Positions 1-8,587 of a stretch of 21,343 bases of DNA are shown here, one piece after another. This stretch comes from an uncultured Clostridia bacterium (GTDB taxonomy: Bacteria; Bacillota; Clostridia; TANB77; CAG-508): positions 1 through 21,343 of the forward strand of contig CANQMY010000006.1 of the NCBI GenBank assembly GCA_947625075.1. Reading direction: 5' to 3'. Each line of letters begins with the position of its first letter. The first letter of the stretch is position 1. The position numbers were made by a program, and so were the translations under genes. The notes below the pieces were generated by a model, which was not told the DNA's origin, made no database searches, and was given only the letters and a program-made list of their open reading frames with translations.

Positions 1-561
1 AGTCATTATGCTGAATTATTGCAAAAAAGAAGAAAAGATACGATAGAACAATTATCAATTTATAATAAGATGCAAAATCCTAATGAATTTATAAAGTATA
101 GGGATGAATTAAAATTAAAGGTTAAATTTTATGAAACTAAAACAGATATAAGTAAATTCCAAAAAGAATTTGTAAAATGTTTTGAGAAAAAGATAGAAGC
201 AACTAACGATAGAAAAGGAATATTAGATCTTATATATGAAATTAGATATTTAAATTACATACCAAATTGTAAAATTAATCTATCAGATTTTCAGAGAAAA
301 ATTATTCCTAAAGCAATTGAAGCAAGAGTATTAAATCCAATATCTAATAATGATGATTTAGATTATAAGATTTTAAAAGGAATATTTGATACTCAAGTTA
401 TATCATTAGAAAGTTTATATATTAAGCTTAGTGCATTAAATAATAAAATAGGTGTTATGATTTATGATGGAGAAAATATAGAACAGAAATATGAGGTATT
501 ATTGCCTGAAGGAAGCAATATACAGATAAGAAAATCAAAAAAAACAAAAATATTTGAATAG
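1..561 (+). CDS. C-terminal part of an unrecognised protein (5' partial)
   Basis: The reading frame is open from base 1 to a TAG at 559-561, so the gene begins outside the window and 186 codons are visible. A TTG at 19 could be a start, but no Shine-Dalgarno sequence precedes it and the frame is open before it. The visible protein is hydrophilic and charged: a predicted helical first half rich in Lys, Glu and Ile, then a shorter mixed region with a Gly/Asp/Glu turn (IYDGENIEQKYEV) and a basic tail. No signal peptide, membrane segment, Cys motif or nucleotide-binding motif is visible. I do not recognise the family and propose no function. It is followed by a 108-base gap with a candidate promoter, so it is probably transcribed separately from the next gene. 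Confidence 0.6.
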   Translation, partial: SHYAELLQKRRKDTIEQLSIYNKMQNPNEFIKYRDELKLKVKFYETKTDISKFQKEFVKCFEKKIEATNDRKGILDLIYEIRYLNYIPNCKINLSDFQRKIIPKAIEARVLNPISNNDDLDYKILKGIFDTQVISLESLYIKLSALNNKIGVMIYDGENIEQKYEVLLPEGSNIQIRKSKKTKIFE

Positions 562-575
562 AAAATACAAATTAA

Positions 576-604
576 TTGCAATAATATTTATTATGGTTTA
601 TAGA
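576..604 (+). promoter_or_regulatory. Candidate promoter for the beta-CASP/GH15 genes
   Basis: TTGCAA (576-581), a 17-base spacer, then TATAGA (599-604). The predicted transcription start is near 611, about 60 bases before the ATG at 670. The -10 half overlaps a small GGTTT...AAACC dyad (595-599 / 607-611). The boxes are only moderate matches in very AT-rich DNA, so chance occurrence is possible. Confidence 0.35.
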
Positions 605-640
605 TAAAACCTTAAAATCTAAATAAAGATGAGGAGAAAT

Positions 641-655
641 GTTAATAACATTAAC
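641..655 (+). repeat. 15-bp dyad in the leader of the metallohydrolase gene
   Basis: GTTAAT-AAC-ATTAAC is a perfect inverted repeat with 6-base arms. It lies between the best Shine-Dalgarno-like sequence (GAGGAG, 631-636) and the ATG at 670. That leaves the purine tract 33 bases from the start codon, unusually far, and only a weak AGAGA near the ATG. The dyad could be an operator or part of an RNA fold that brings the purine tract closer. Only the symmetry and position are directly visible. Confidence 0.3.
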
Positions 656-669
656 AGAGATACAAACAA

Positions 670-2335
670 ATGAAAATAACTTTTTTAGGAGCAACAAAAG
701 GTGTTACTGGATCAAACTTTTTAGTAGAAGGAGCAGGAAAAAAATTTTTAGTTGATTGTGGACTTTATCAAGGAAGAATGGAAGAAGAAATTTTAAATGA
801 TAAACCATTTGCATATGATGTATCTTCAATTGATTTTATGCTTCTTACACATGCACATATAGACCACTCAGGAAGAATTCCAAAATTATATAAAGATGGA
901 TATAGAAATCCTGTTTATGCTACAAAAGCAACAGTTGATCTTTGTGAAATAATGCTTCCAGATAGTCGGACATATTCAAGAAACTGAAAACGAAATAAAA
1001 AATAAAAAGCGTAAAAGAGCAGGACAAAAAATATTATTAGAACCATTATATACTGCACAAGATGCAATAGATTGTATGGAGATTTTTGAAAGAGTTAAAT
1101 ATGATGAGATAGTAGAAATAACTAAAGATATACAAGTTAGATTTAATGATGCTGGACATATGCTAGGGTCAAGTATTATAGAAGTTTGGATTAATGAGAA
1201 TGGAAAGCAAGAAAAAATTGTATTTTCAGGAGACATAGGAAATAACGATATTCCACTTCTAGCTAGTCCAACAATGATTGATAGTGCAGATTATTTAGTT
1301 ATGGAATCTACTTATGGAAATAGACTTCATATAAGAAATGATGATAAAGCAGAAATATTTTTAAATGTTGTATCAGAAACTATAAATAATGGTGGAACAG
1401 TTATTATACCATCATTTGCAGTAGGAAGAACACAAGAGATTTTATATGAGTTAAATAAAATAAAAGACCAACATAAAGATGATCAAGAGTTTCAAAAGAA
1501 ATATCAAACTTTGATGCATGTACCTGTATATGTAGATAGTCCTCTAGCAGTTTCTGCTACGGAAGTTTTTAGAAAAAATATGGATCTTTTTGATGATGAA
1601 ATAAAAGAATTTATTTCAAGAGGGGACAATCCACTAGAATTTCCGGGACTTCATTTTACAAAGTCAGTTGATGAATCAAAGGCACTTAATGAATCAAATG
1701 AACCATGTATAATTATATCTGCAAGTGGAATGTGCGATGTTGGAAGAATAAAACATCATTTAAAACATAATATATGGAATCCATTGAGTACAATTCTTTT
1801 TGTAGGATATCAAGCACCTGGAACTCTTGGAAGAAGAATAATAGAAAAAGAGCCTAAAGTGAAAATATTAGGAGAAGAATTTGCTGTTAAAGCTAGAATT
1901 GAGTATATAGAAGGATTTTCTGGACATGCAGATCAAACAGGATTACTTTCATTTGTATGTTCATTTAGAGAAAAAATGCCAAAGCATATTTTCTTAGTAC
2001 ATGGAGAAGAAGATTCTCAAGAAGCTTTAAAAGAAAAAATTTTAGAAGAAACTAATATAAGTGTATCTATTCCTGATTATGGTGAAGAGTATGTTTTAGA
2101 TGATAATTTAGAAAGAACCCAAAAATATACAAATCCGGCCAAAGCTGAAATAGATAGAATAGAATTAATTAATAAAATGCAGTCTCTAGAAAATGAATTA
2201 GAAGAAATGAAACATGCTTTAAAAGAAAACATAAGAATACAGTCAAGTTCCGATAAGGACTTAGCAAAACTAAATAATAGAGTAACTGATTTAAGAAAAC
2301 AAATAGTAAATATTATGAATAAAGGGGAGCACTAA
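670..2335 (+). CDS. Beta-CASP metallo-beta-lactamase-fold hydrolase (RNase-like), one +1 frameshift
   Basis: This is a beta-CASP metallo-beta-lactamase-fold protein of the RNA-processing type (relatives of CPSF73/RNase J; exact substrate unknown). Codons 1-99 carry the Zn motif THAHIDH (H61, H63, D65, H66). The frame then changes at 967: read straight on, CGG leads to a TGA at 985-987 and a 105-residue fragment without an active site. Dropping the C at 967 gives Asp-Ser-Gly-His-Ile-Gln, the expected family motif, and an uninterrupted frame to the TAA at 2333-2335, 554 residues in all. Downstream are the later metal motifs DAGHMLGS and FSGDIG, the beta-CASP motifs DSPLA, GFSGHAD and LVHGE, and a C-terminal coiled-coil-like Glu/Lys/Leu tail. 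Conservation on both sides of the break argues against an old pseudogene. The stop overlaps the GH15 start by one base, so the two are probably co-translated. The Shine-Dalgarno at the ATG is weak. Confidence 0.85.
967..970 (+). other. Recoding site 1: in-frame CGG-A with +1 shift
   Basis: The local sequence is AGT CGG A. In the frame from ATG 670, CGG is codon 100 and is followed by TGA six codons later. Skipping C967 gives AGT GGA CAT, the conserved Ser-Gly-His of the family. The extra base is not in a homopolymer. No internal Shine-Dalgarno-like tract precedes it. The site may be a true +1 recoding site or a sequencing or mutational insertion; its sameness with the two sites in fhs favours the former. 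Confidence 0.7.
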
Positions 2336-4293
2336 TGAAAAAGAAATATTATAATGATGCATTTATAGGAAATAAAGATGTTATAGCAAGTTTTAGCAAA
2401 TATGGGGAATTACTTAGATTATATTACCCATTACCAGATTATAGACAATATTCGGATTTTTTTCATATTGGAATTAAAATTAATGATTCCAATATTATAT
2501 ATTTACATAATGATATAAATAATAAATATAATCAATATTATAATGATAAATCAAATGTTTTAAATACTGAAATTGAAAACACATATTTTAATTTAAAAGT
2601 AAAACAAACTGATTGTGTAATGGTAAATCAAGATGTAGTTTTAAAGAAATATGTATTTAAAAATGAAAATACAATAGATCTAAATTTGAAATTTTTGGCA
2701 CATTCTAGTGTAGTTTCTTCATACAACAACATGGCAGGCGGAATGATAGAAAATGATGCTCTTATTCAATATAGTCATAACTTTACATGTGCAATATTTT
2801 CTAAAGAAAAATTATATAGTCATCAATTAAATAATGTAGAAAGAAACATAAACTCTGGCGAAATTTATGACAAAGATTATATTGGAATGTCACAAAATTC
2901 AGCTATAAGTTATGATCTTGGTGTATTAAAACCAGGTGAAAAAAGAGAGTTTACATTAATAATGTATTTAAAATATGATGATGGTAATATTTCAGAGGTT
3001 TCAGAAAAAATAACTAAATTAAGAAAAATAAATATTGATAAAGAAATAGAAAAAGTTGATAAATATTGGAATAAATATTTGGAAGAACATAATAATTTAA
3101 AATTAAAAAATGATGGAACTGAATTTGGAAAAAAATTATTAAATATATATGAAAGAACGATTTTATTTATTCCATTGTTAATAAATGAAAAAACTGGAGC
3201 TGTTACTGCATCTCTTGAAGTTGATGAAGAAAGAGATATGTGTGGTAAATATGCATATTGTTGGCCAAGAGATAGTATTATGATATTAAATAACTTAGAT
3301 TATCTTGGATTTGATGATGTAACTGAAAGGTTTTATAATGTTTTTTTAAAAAATACTCAATGTAAAAATGGAATGTGGGAACAAAGATTTTATTCAGATG
3401 GAAGATTAGCTCCATGTTGGGGATATCAAGTTGATGAAACTGCAATAGTAGTATGGGAAGCATATAATCATTATAAAACTATGGAAAAAATTACTGGAAA
3501 GAAAAACAAAAAATTCTTAAAAGATAATTTAAAGATGTTAGAACTTGCAACAAAATTTCTAGAAAAATATATAAATAACATTTTAGGAAAAGAAGAAAAA
3601 GAAGACTTAGTAAGAGTGGAATTAGAAAAGAAATACAATTATAAAGAAAGAGATGAAATATATAAACATCCTAGCTATGATTTATGGGAGCAAAATGAAG
3701 GAATACACTTATATTCACTTTCTAGTATATTTGGAGCTTTTTCAGCAATGATTAATATTTATGATGAGCTTTCAGATAGTTTTGAAAATAACAGATTAAA
3801 ACAAGATGATATTATATTAAGTAAAGCAAGATATGAAGAATATTTGAGAGAAGTTAAACAATATATTTTAAATAATTTAGTAGATAAAGAAAGAAAAATT
3901 CTATTAAGAAATACAACTGATAGGTTAACAGATATAAGTATTCTTGGTTCTGTAATTCCATTTGAGGTATTTAAACCAGAAGAAAAAATTGTAAAAAATA
4001 CGATAGAACAAATAAACATGACAATAAGAACATATTTAGGTGGATATCTTAGATTTCAAGATGATAGTTATATTGGAGGAAAGAATCCTTGGATAATTGC
4101 GACAGCATGGATGGGAATGTATTATAAAAAAATAGGCGATAAAAAATCAGCTAATGAATGTTTAAAATTTATAATAAATAGTGCAAATCCTCTAGGACTA
4201 CTTCCAGAACAAGCAAATAGTGATTTAAATGAATCTTGGGTAATTGGACTTGGTTGGTCACATGCAATGTTTATTGGAATGTTATTAGATTAA
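2335..4293 (+). CDS. Glycoside hydrolase family 15 (glucoamylase/trehalase-like)
   Basis: This 652-residue protein has GH15 architecture: an N-terminal beta-sandwich domain (about 1-250), then an alpha/alpha-toroid catalytic domain. Family hallmarks are WPRDS (310-314), QVDETA with the probable general acid Glu368, DLWEQNEGIHLYS in the middle of the toroid, and GLLPEQ near the end with the probable catalytic base at about Glu625. GH15 enzymes release glucose from the ends of alpha-glucans, or cleave trehalose, by an inverting mechanism. No signal peptide is visible, so it is probably cytoplasmic and acts on stored or imported alpha-glucan; the exact substrate cannot be read from sequence. The ATG overlaps the upstream stop by one base, with GGGGAG just before it, indicating translational coupling to the metallohydrolase. 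Confidence 0.88.
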   Translation: MKKKYYNDAFIGNKDVIASFSKYGELLRLYYPLPDYRQYSDFFHIGIKINDSNIIYLHNDINNKYNQYYNDKSNVLNTEIENTYFNLKVKQTDCVMVNQDVVLKKYVFKNENTIDLNLKFLAHSSVVSSYNNMAGGMIENDALIQYSHNFTCAIFSKEKLYSHQLNNVERNINSGEIYDKDYIGMSQNSAISYDLGVLKPGEKREFTLIMYLKYDDGNISEVSEKITKLRKINIDKEIEKVDKYWNKYLEEHNNLKLKNDGTEFGKKLLNIYERTILFIPLLINEKTGAVTASLEVDEERDMCGKYAYCWPRDSIMILNNLDYLGFDDVTERFYNVFLKNTQCKNGMWEQRFYSDGRLAPCWGYQVDETAIVVWEAYNHYKTMEKITGKKNKKFLKDNLKMLELATKFLEKYINNILGKEEKEDLVRVELEKKYNYKERDEIYKHPSYDLWEQNEGIHLYSLSSIFGAFSAMINIYDELSDSFENNRLKQDDIILSKARYEEYLREVKQYILNNLVDKERKILLRNTTDRLTDISILGSVIPFEVFKPEEKIVKNTIEQINMTIRTYLGGYLRFQDDSYIGGKNPWIIATAWMGMYYKKIGDKKSANECLKFIINSANPLGLLPEQANSDLNESWVIGLGWSHAMFIGMLLD

Positions 4294-4366
4294 ATTATAT
4301 TAATTTATAAATGGATTGTGTGAAATTTCATTTGTTTAATTTTTTATAACTGAAAGGGAATAATAA

Positions 4367-5728
4367 ATGGCAAAAACTAAAACTATATTTGTATGTAATA
4401 GTTGTGGATATGAATCTCCAAAATGGCTTGGAAAATGTCCAGCATGCAATGAATGGAATACATTTTATGAAGAAAAATTGCAAGTTGCAGTATCTTCTGG
4501 AACAAACATAAAAGTAAAAGAAACAGCAAAACCAGTTCTATTAAATCAAGTAGAAGGAAAAGAAAATATAAGAATTAAAACTGGAGTATCAGAACTTGAT
4601 AGAGTTTTAGGTGGAGGATTAGTAAAAGGTTCTTTAACTTTACTTGGAGGGGAACCTGGAATAGGAAAATCTACATTAATATTGCAGATATGTGATAAAT
4701 TAGGAACAGAAGGTAAAGTGTTATACGTTTCAGGTGAGGAATCTGCAGAGCAGGTGAAATTAAGGGCAGATAGATTAAATATAAAAAATGATAATATATT
4801 GTTTTTAGGAGAAACTGATATAGATAGTATTGAAGCAGAAATAATTTCAATAAACCCAAAATTAGTTGTAATAGATTCAATTCAAACCATGTATTCAAAT
4901 GAAATATCATCAGCTGCTGGTACTGTGAGTCAAGTAAGAGAAATAACGGCAAGAATTATGAAATGTTGTAAGCAAAGTGGAATAACTACTATAATTATTG
5001 GACATGTTACAAAAGATGGCAGTATTGCAGGACCAAGAGTATTAGAACATATGGTTGATACGGTACTTTACCTAGAAGGTGAAAGATATTTTTCGTACAG
5101 AGTATTAAGAGGAGTTAAAAATAGATTTGGTTCAACAAATGAAGTTGGTATGTTTGAGATGCAAAATGAAGGAATGTGTGAGGTTACTAATCCTTCAAAA
5201 GTATTAATTTCTGAAGATCAAGAAGAAGTACCAGGAACTGCAATTGTTTGCAGTTTAGAAGGAACGAGACCACTTTTAGCAGAGCTTCAAGCATTAACTA
5301 CACAAAGTTTTTATGGAATACCAAAAAGAACAGGAAATGGTATAGATTTTAATAAAATTGCATTAATTGTTGCTGTTTTAGAAAAAAGAGCACATTTAAG
5401 CTTAGGAAATCAAGATATTTATTTAAATGTAGTAAGTGGTATGAAAATTACAGAACCATCAGTAGATTTAGGAATAGCTTTGGTTATAGCTTCAAGCTAT
5501 AAAAATACATATATTCCGAAAAATATGGCAATAATAGGAGAAGTAGGTTTAACAGGTGAAATTAGGGCAGTAAATATGATTGATAAAAGACTAAAAGAGG
5601 CAGAAAGATTAGGAATAAAAAAGTGTATAATTCCAGAAAATAATAAAAGAAATTTAAAAGATAAATATAAGTTAGATATAATTGGGGTTAAAAATATAAA
5701 TGATGCTCTAAAAGTAATTGGACTTTAA
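4367..5728 (+). CDS. radA: DNA repair protein RadA
   Basis: RadA is a RecA-like, DnaB-type ATPase that helps process recombination intermediates by branch migration. All signatures are present in 453 residues, the usual length: an N-terminal C4 zinc finger (C10, C13, C24, C27), Walker A GEPGIGKST (95-103), the RadA-specific KNRFG motif (251-255), and a C-terminal Lon-protease-like domain including GLTGEIRAV. ATG 4367 has GAAAGGGAA seven bases upstream. The 73-base gap before it holds a perfect 10-base palindrome (TGAAATTTCA, 4321-4330) but no convincing promoter. disA follows after 20 bases, the classic radA-disA pairing of Firmicutes, which links strand repair to c-di-AMP signalling. Confidence 0.97.
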   Translation: MAKTKTIFVCNSCGYESPKWLGKCPACNEWNTFYEEKLQVAVSSGTNIKVKETAKPVLLNQVEGKENIRIKTGVSELDRVLGGGLVKGSLTLLGGEPGIGKSTLILQICDKLGTEGKVLYVSGEESAEQVKLRADRLNIKNDNILFLGETDIDSIEAEIISINPKLVVIDSIQTMYSNEISSAAGTVSQVREITARIMKCCKQSGITTIIIGHVTKDGSIAGPRVLEHMVDTVLYLEGERYFSYRVLRGVKNRFGSTNEVGMFEMQNEGMCEVTNPSKVLISEDQEEVPGTAIVCSLEGTRPLLAELQALTTQSFYGIPKRTGNGIDFNKIALIVAVLEKRAHLSLGNQDIYLNVVSGMKITEPSVDLGIALVIASSYKNTYIPKNMAIIGEVGLTGEIRAVNMIDKRLKEAERLGIKKCIIPENNKRNLKDKYKLDIIGVKNINDALKVIGL

Positions 5729-5748
5729 AATAAAGGAGAAAGTTTATT

Positions 5749-6798
5749 TTGCAACTTGTTGATATTTTAAAAATGATAGCACCAGGAACTCAAATAAGAG
5801 AAGGATTAGAAAGTATATTAAAAGCAAAAACAGGAGCTTTAATTGTTATTGGCGATGGTGATAAGGTAATGAATATAGTTGATGGTGGATTTGAAATTAA
5901 TGTTGAGTATACACCAGCTAAACTATATGAACTAGCTAAAATGGATGGAGCAATTATTTTAAGTCAAGATTTAAAAAGAATATTATTTGCAAATGCACAA
6001 CTCATGCCAGATAGTTCTATACCAACTATGGAAACAGGTACAAGGCATAGAACAGCTGAAAGAGTTTCTAAAAAAACAGGTAATATAGTAATAAGTATTT
6101 CTCAAAGAAGAGGAATTATAACAATTTATAATGCTGGAGAAAGATATATTTTAGAAGATACATCTAAAGTTGCTGAAAAAGCAAATCAAGCATTGCAAAC
6201 AGTTGAAAAATATAGAAAAGTATTTGATAATAAAATAGCAATGTTAACAGAATTTGAATTTAATGATATGACTACAATTTCTATGGTTATAGAAACTATA
6301 CAAAGAATCGAAATGCTTATGAGAATAGCAGATGAGGTAAAGAAATCTATATATGAATTAGGAATTGAAGGTAGACTTATTTCTATGCAATTAAATGAAT
6401 TAATTGATGGTATTGATAGAGAGGAAATACTGATATTAAAAGATTATACGGCAAAAGATAATATTTATGAGTTATTTGAAAAAATAAGAAATATGAGCTA
6501 TGAAGATTTATTAAAACCAGATTTAATAGCATTTATTTTAGGAATAAAGGACTCAAATAATTATGATGATGTAGCAGTGTATTCAAAAGGCTATAGAATT
6601 TTAAATAAAATACCAAGAATGCCTAATAATATTGTTGAAAATATCGTAAAAAAATATAAATTACTTAGAAATTTAATTTCAACTGATATAAAAGAATTAG
6701 ATACAGTTGAAGGAATTGGAGAAGTTAGATCAAAGACAATAGTTCAATCTTTAAAAAGGATGCAAGAGCAATTTGTATTTGACAATATTAATATTTAG
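5749..6798 (+). CDS. disA: DNA-integrity scanning diadenylate cyclase DisA
   Basis: DisA joins two ATP into c-di-AMP, a second messenger controlling K+ and wall homeostasis, and in Bacillus it is inhibited by branched DNA. Residues 1-130 form the DAC domain with DGA (66-68) and RHR (99-101), the two nucleotide-binding motifs. A helical linker follows, and the C-terminus carries a helix-hairpin-helix DNA-binding domain (VEGIGEVRSKTI, about 320-335). Length 349 is typical. The start is taken as TTG 5749, because AAAGGAG lies at the right distance and the predicted N-terminus (LVDILKMIAPGTQIREG) matches the family; the next ATG is at 5773. It directly follows radA and is probably in the same transcript. 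Confidence 0.96.
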   Translation: MQLVDILKMIAPGTQIREGLESILKAKTGALIVIGDGDKVMNIVDGGFEINVEYTPAKLYELAKMDGAIILSQDLKRILFANAQLMPDSSIPTMETGTRHRTAERVSKKTGNIVISISQRRGIITIYNAGERYILEDTSKVAEKANQALQTVEKYRKVFDNKIAMLTEFEFNDMTTISMVIETIQRIEMLMRIADEVKKSIYELGIEGRLISMQLNELIDGIDREEILILKDYTAKDNIYELFEKIRNMSYEDLLKPDLIAFILGIKDSNNYDDVAVYSKGYRILNKIPRMPNNIVENIVKKYKLLRNLISTDIKELDTVEGIGEVRSKTIVQSLKRMQEQFVFDNINI

Positions 6799-6807
6799 TA
6801 GTATAAA
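6779..6807 (+). promoter_or_regulatory. Strong candidate promoter for the cyclophilin gene
   Basis: A perfect -35 TTGACA (6779-6784), a 17-base spacer and TATAAA (6802-6807). The -35 lies inside the last codons of disA. The predicted start is near 6814, giving a leader of about 49 bases that contains the hairpin at 6820-6838. One of the best consensus matches in the window. Confidence 0.65.
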
Positions 6808-6819
6808 TATAAAAGGTAA

Positions 6820-6838
6820 TAGGTTTCCTTAAAACCTA
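6820..6838 (+). repeat. Leader hairpin before the cyclophilin gene
   Basis: TAGGTTT-CCTTA-AAACCTA forms a perfect 7-base-pair stem with a 5-base loop near the predicted 5' end of the transcript from the 6779 promoter. No T-run follows, so it is not a standard terminator. A 5' stabilising hairpin or a protein-binding dyad are both possible. Confidence 0.45.
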
Positions 6839-6862
6839 AATACATATATAAGGAAATAAACA

Positions 6863-7693
6863 ATGAAAAACACAAATAAGAAAGAAGAAAATAAGAAAGA
6901 ATCAAAACAACGTAAAGCTAAGGGATATTATTTAAAAAAAGTAGAATTAATTATTGATGTTTTAGCTATTTTAATTGTTCTTGGATTAATTGCTTATGTA
7001 TTAAATACTGTTGTAAAAAAGGTTAATTTTGTAGAGGATAATCCAATAGCAACTATAGAAATAGAAAATATGGGAACAATAAAAGTAGAATTATATCCAA
7101 AATATGCACCAAACACAGTAGCTAACTTTATTGCCTTAGCAAACAATGGATTTTATAATGGACTTACATTTCATAGAACTATACCAGATTTTATGATACA
7201 AGGTGGAGATCCTAATGGTGATGGAACAGGAGGAGCTAGTCTTTCTGACTTAAATAAGGGTAGTGATGATAATTATGCAATTAAAGGAGAATTTATAATA
7301 AATGGTTTTACCAAAAATACATTAAAGCATACTAGAGGAGTTATATCAATGGCAAGATCAGATTATAGTTCAATTGGTTTAGCAACAAAAGGATATAACT
7401 CAGCATCTTCTCAATTTTTTATTACAACAGCAGATAATTCAAATTTAGATGGTTTATATGCGGCATTTGGAAAAGTAATAGAAGGAATGGAAATAGTTGA
7501 TGAAATATCAAATGTAGAAGTTGAAACAAGAGAAGCAACAAGTGATAGTAATCTTACAGAAAATAAACCAATCAATCCTCCTAAAATAAAATCTATAACA
7601 GTTGATACAAAGGGAATAGATTATGGTTTACCAGAAGTATTAGAACCATTTGATTACTCTTCATATTTAATGAGTCAATCTTATAATCAATAA
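6863..7693 (+). CDS. Membrane-anchored cyclophilin-type peptidyl-prolyl isomerase
   Basis: The 276-residue protein has a basic, Lys/Glu-rich N-terminus (1-30), one membrane segment (about 29-49, VELIIDVLAILIVLGLIAYVL) and a cyclophilin domain (about 60-230). Typical cyclophilin strings are FHRTIPDFMIQGGDPNGDGTGG, GVISMAR, SASSQFFI and the following AFGKVIEGMEIVDEI. Cyclophilins interconvert cis and trans Xaa-Pro bonds. With this topology the domain should face outward and help fold secreted or wall proteins. There is no lipobox Cys, so it is anchored by the helix rather than by lipid. ATG 6863 has AAGGAA upstream. The gene appears monocistronic, bounded by the 6779 promoter and the 7761 terminator. 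Confidence 0.93.
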   Translation: MKNTNKKEENKKESKQRKAKGYYLKKVELIIDVLAILIVLGLIAYVLNTVVKKVNFVEDNPIATIEIENMGTIKVELYPKYAPNTVANFIALANNGFYNGLTFHRTIPDFMIQGGDPNGDGTGGASLSDLNKGSDDNYAIKGEFIINGFTKNTLKHTRGVISMARSDYSSIGLATKGYNSASSQFFITTADNSNLDGLYAAFGKVIEGMEIVDEISNVEVETREATSDSNLTENKPINPPKIKSITVDTKGIDYGLPEVLEPFDYSSYLMSQSYNQ

Positions 7694-7760
7694 TTTAAGT
7701 TTTGGTTAAAAAATAATATTTATGCACAATATTAATATGCATACGGTATTGATTATTTAA

Positions 7761-7786
7761 AAGAGGCCAATTATTGACCTCTTTTT
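7761..7786. terminator. Bidirectional intrinsic terminator between convergent genes
   Basis: AAGAGGCCAA, loop TTA, TTGACCTCTT: a 10-base stem with one C/A mismatch, followed by T on the + strand and, on the minus strand, by TTTTAAAT. It lies between the ends of the cyclophilin gene and the minus-strand membrane protein gene, ending six bases from the latter's stop codon. Confidence 0.8.
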
Positions 7787-7791
7787 AGATT

Positions 7792-8490
7792 TTACTGTGC
7801 ATCAAATTCAAACATTTCCTGAATAGAACCTTCTGGAACATACAATACATAACTTGTTTTGTTATGTTCTCGACATTTATTTGCAGGAGTATTGTTTGTG
7901 TTTAAGCTATAGTATGTTTTAGTTGTAATTTCAAGATAAGGTTGCTCTCCTTCACTTAGATAGGATATTTCTGTATCTTTTGCTGGTATCATGTTTAAAA
8001 CAAAATTTCCTTTTTCATTTTTCGTATAATATGCATATACAAATTCACCATGTACCTCTCCACCAAGTAGATAAGAACTTCCTTTTACAGATAAATTGTC
8101 CTTTGCATTCACTAATTCAACTTTTTTTTCACTTATGTCTGGATTTTCACATTCTTTAATATTACGCACATAGCATATACCTCCAATGATATAGGAAACT
8201 ATAACAATCATAAACATAAAAATAGTAATAGACTCCCCATCAAAACATAATTCTTCTACCATGATACAAATAGCAAGCAATAACACTATTTTAGGAATAG
8301 TAAATACTGTCCAATGAGTAATTATTTGTACAGCACCAAATGCAAAAACAAGCAATATTCCGATAATATTCAGTGCAATAGATGATTTTGACAGTGTTAC
8401 CCGATGATAAAATGGATCGACTCCGTTAAACCCTGCCATAAAGAATGCTACGACTGCTAAAATGCATAATATAATTTTTAATGCTAACAT
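7792..8490 (-). CDS. Unrecognised four-helix membrane protein with C-terminal soluble domain
   Basis: The 232-residue product has about four hydrophobic segments (3-20, 37-57, 65-82, 88-107) and then a soluble, beta-rich domain of about 120 residues with no motif I recognise. ATG 8490 has GAAAGGAG seven bases upstream, so it looks translated. It is the only minus-strand gene here. By eye its 5' part is clearly richer in G+C than its neighbours and uses codons such as GTC, CTG and GGG that they avoid, which suggests recent acquisition. It also holds the only in-frame CGG in the window that is not at a frame break: codon 30 (8403-8401), context CAT CGG GTA. A +1 slip there would read GGG TAA and stop. 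No function is proposed. Confidence 0.7.
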   Translation of the reverse strand: MLALKIILCILAVVAFFMAGFNGVDPFYHRVTLSKSSIALNIIGILLVFAFGAVQIITHWTVFTIPKIVLLLAICIMVEELCFDGESITIFMFMIVIVSYIIGGICYVRNIKECENPDISEKKVELVNAKDNLSVKGSSYLLGGEVHGEFVYAYYTKNEKGNFVLNMIPAKDTEISYLSEGEQPYLEITTKTYYSLNTNNTPANKCREHNKTSYVLYVPEGSIQEMFEFDAQ

Positions 8491-8587
8491 TTTTTTCTCC
8501 TTTCAAAAATTATTTTGAGTTGCATAAAATATATAATGAACTAGCTATGCTAGATTGCTAAAGGAATGTTAAATAATTTATATGAAA

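Noticed and set aside
639..755. Small gene starting at ATG 639 over the metallohydrolase start
   Set aside because: About 38 codons with a 2-base Shine-Dalgarno spacing, no recognisable product, and it overlaps a conserved gene.
4316..4350. Promoter before radA
   Set aside because: TTGTGT and TATAAC are not at a workable spacing; only a 10-base palindrome is clear.
7721..7743. TATGCA...TGCATA dyad after the cyclophilin gene
   Set aside because: Short AT-rich symmetry with no T-run; the real terminator lies just downstream at 7761-7786.
7792..8490. CGG reassigned to Trp or Gln, as reported in some AT-rich bacteria
   Set aside because: At the three conserved sites the expected residue is Gly and the frame also changes, so simple reassignment does not explain them. 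The single 0-frame CGG gives no alignment to test another amino acid.
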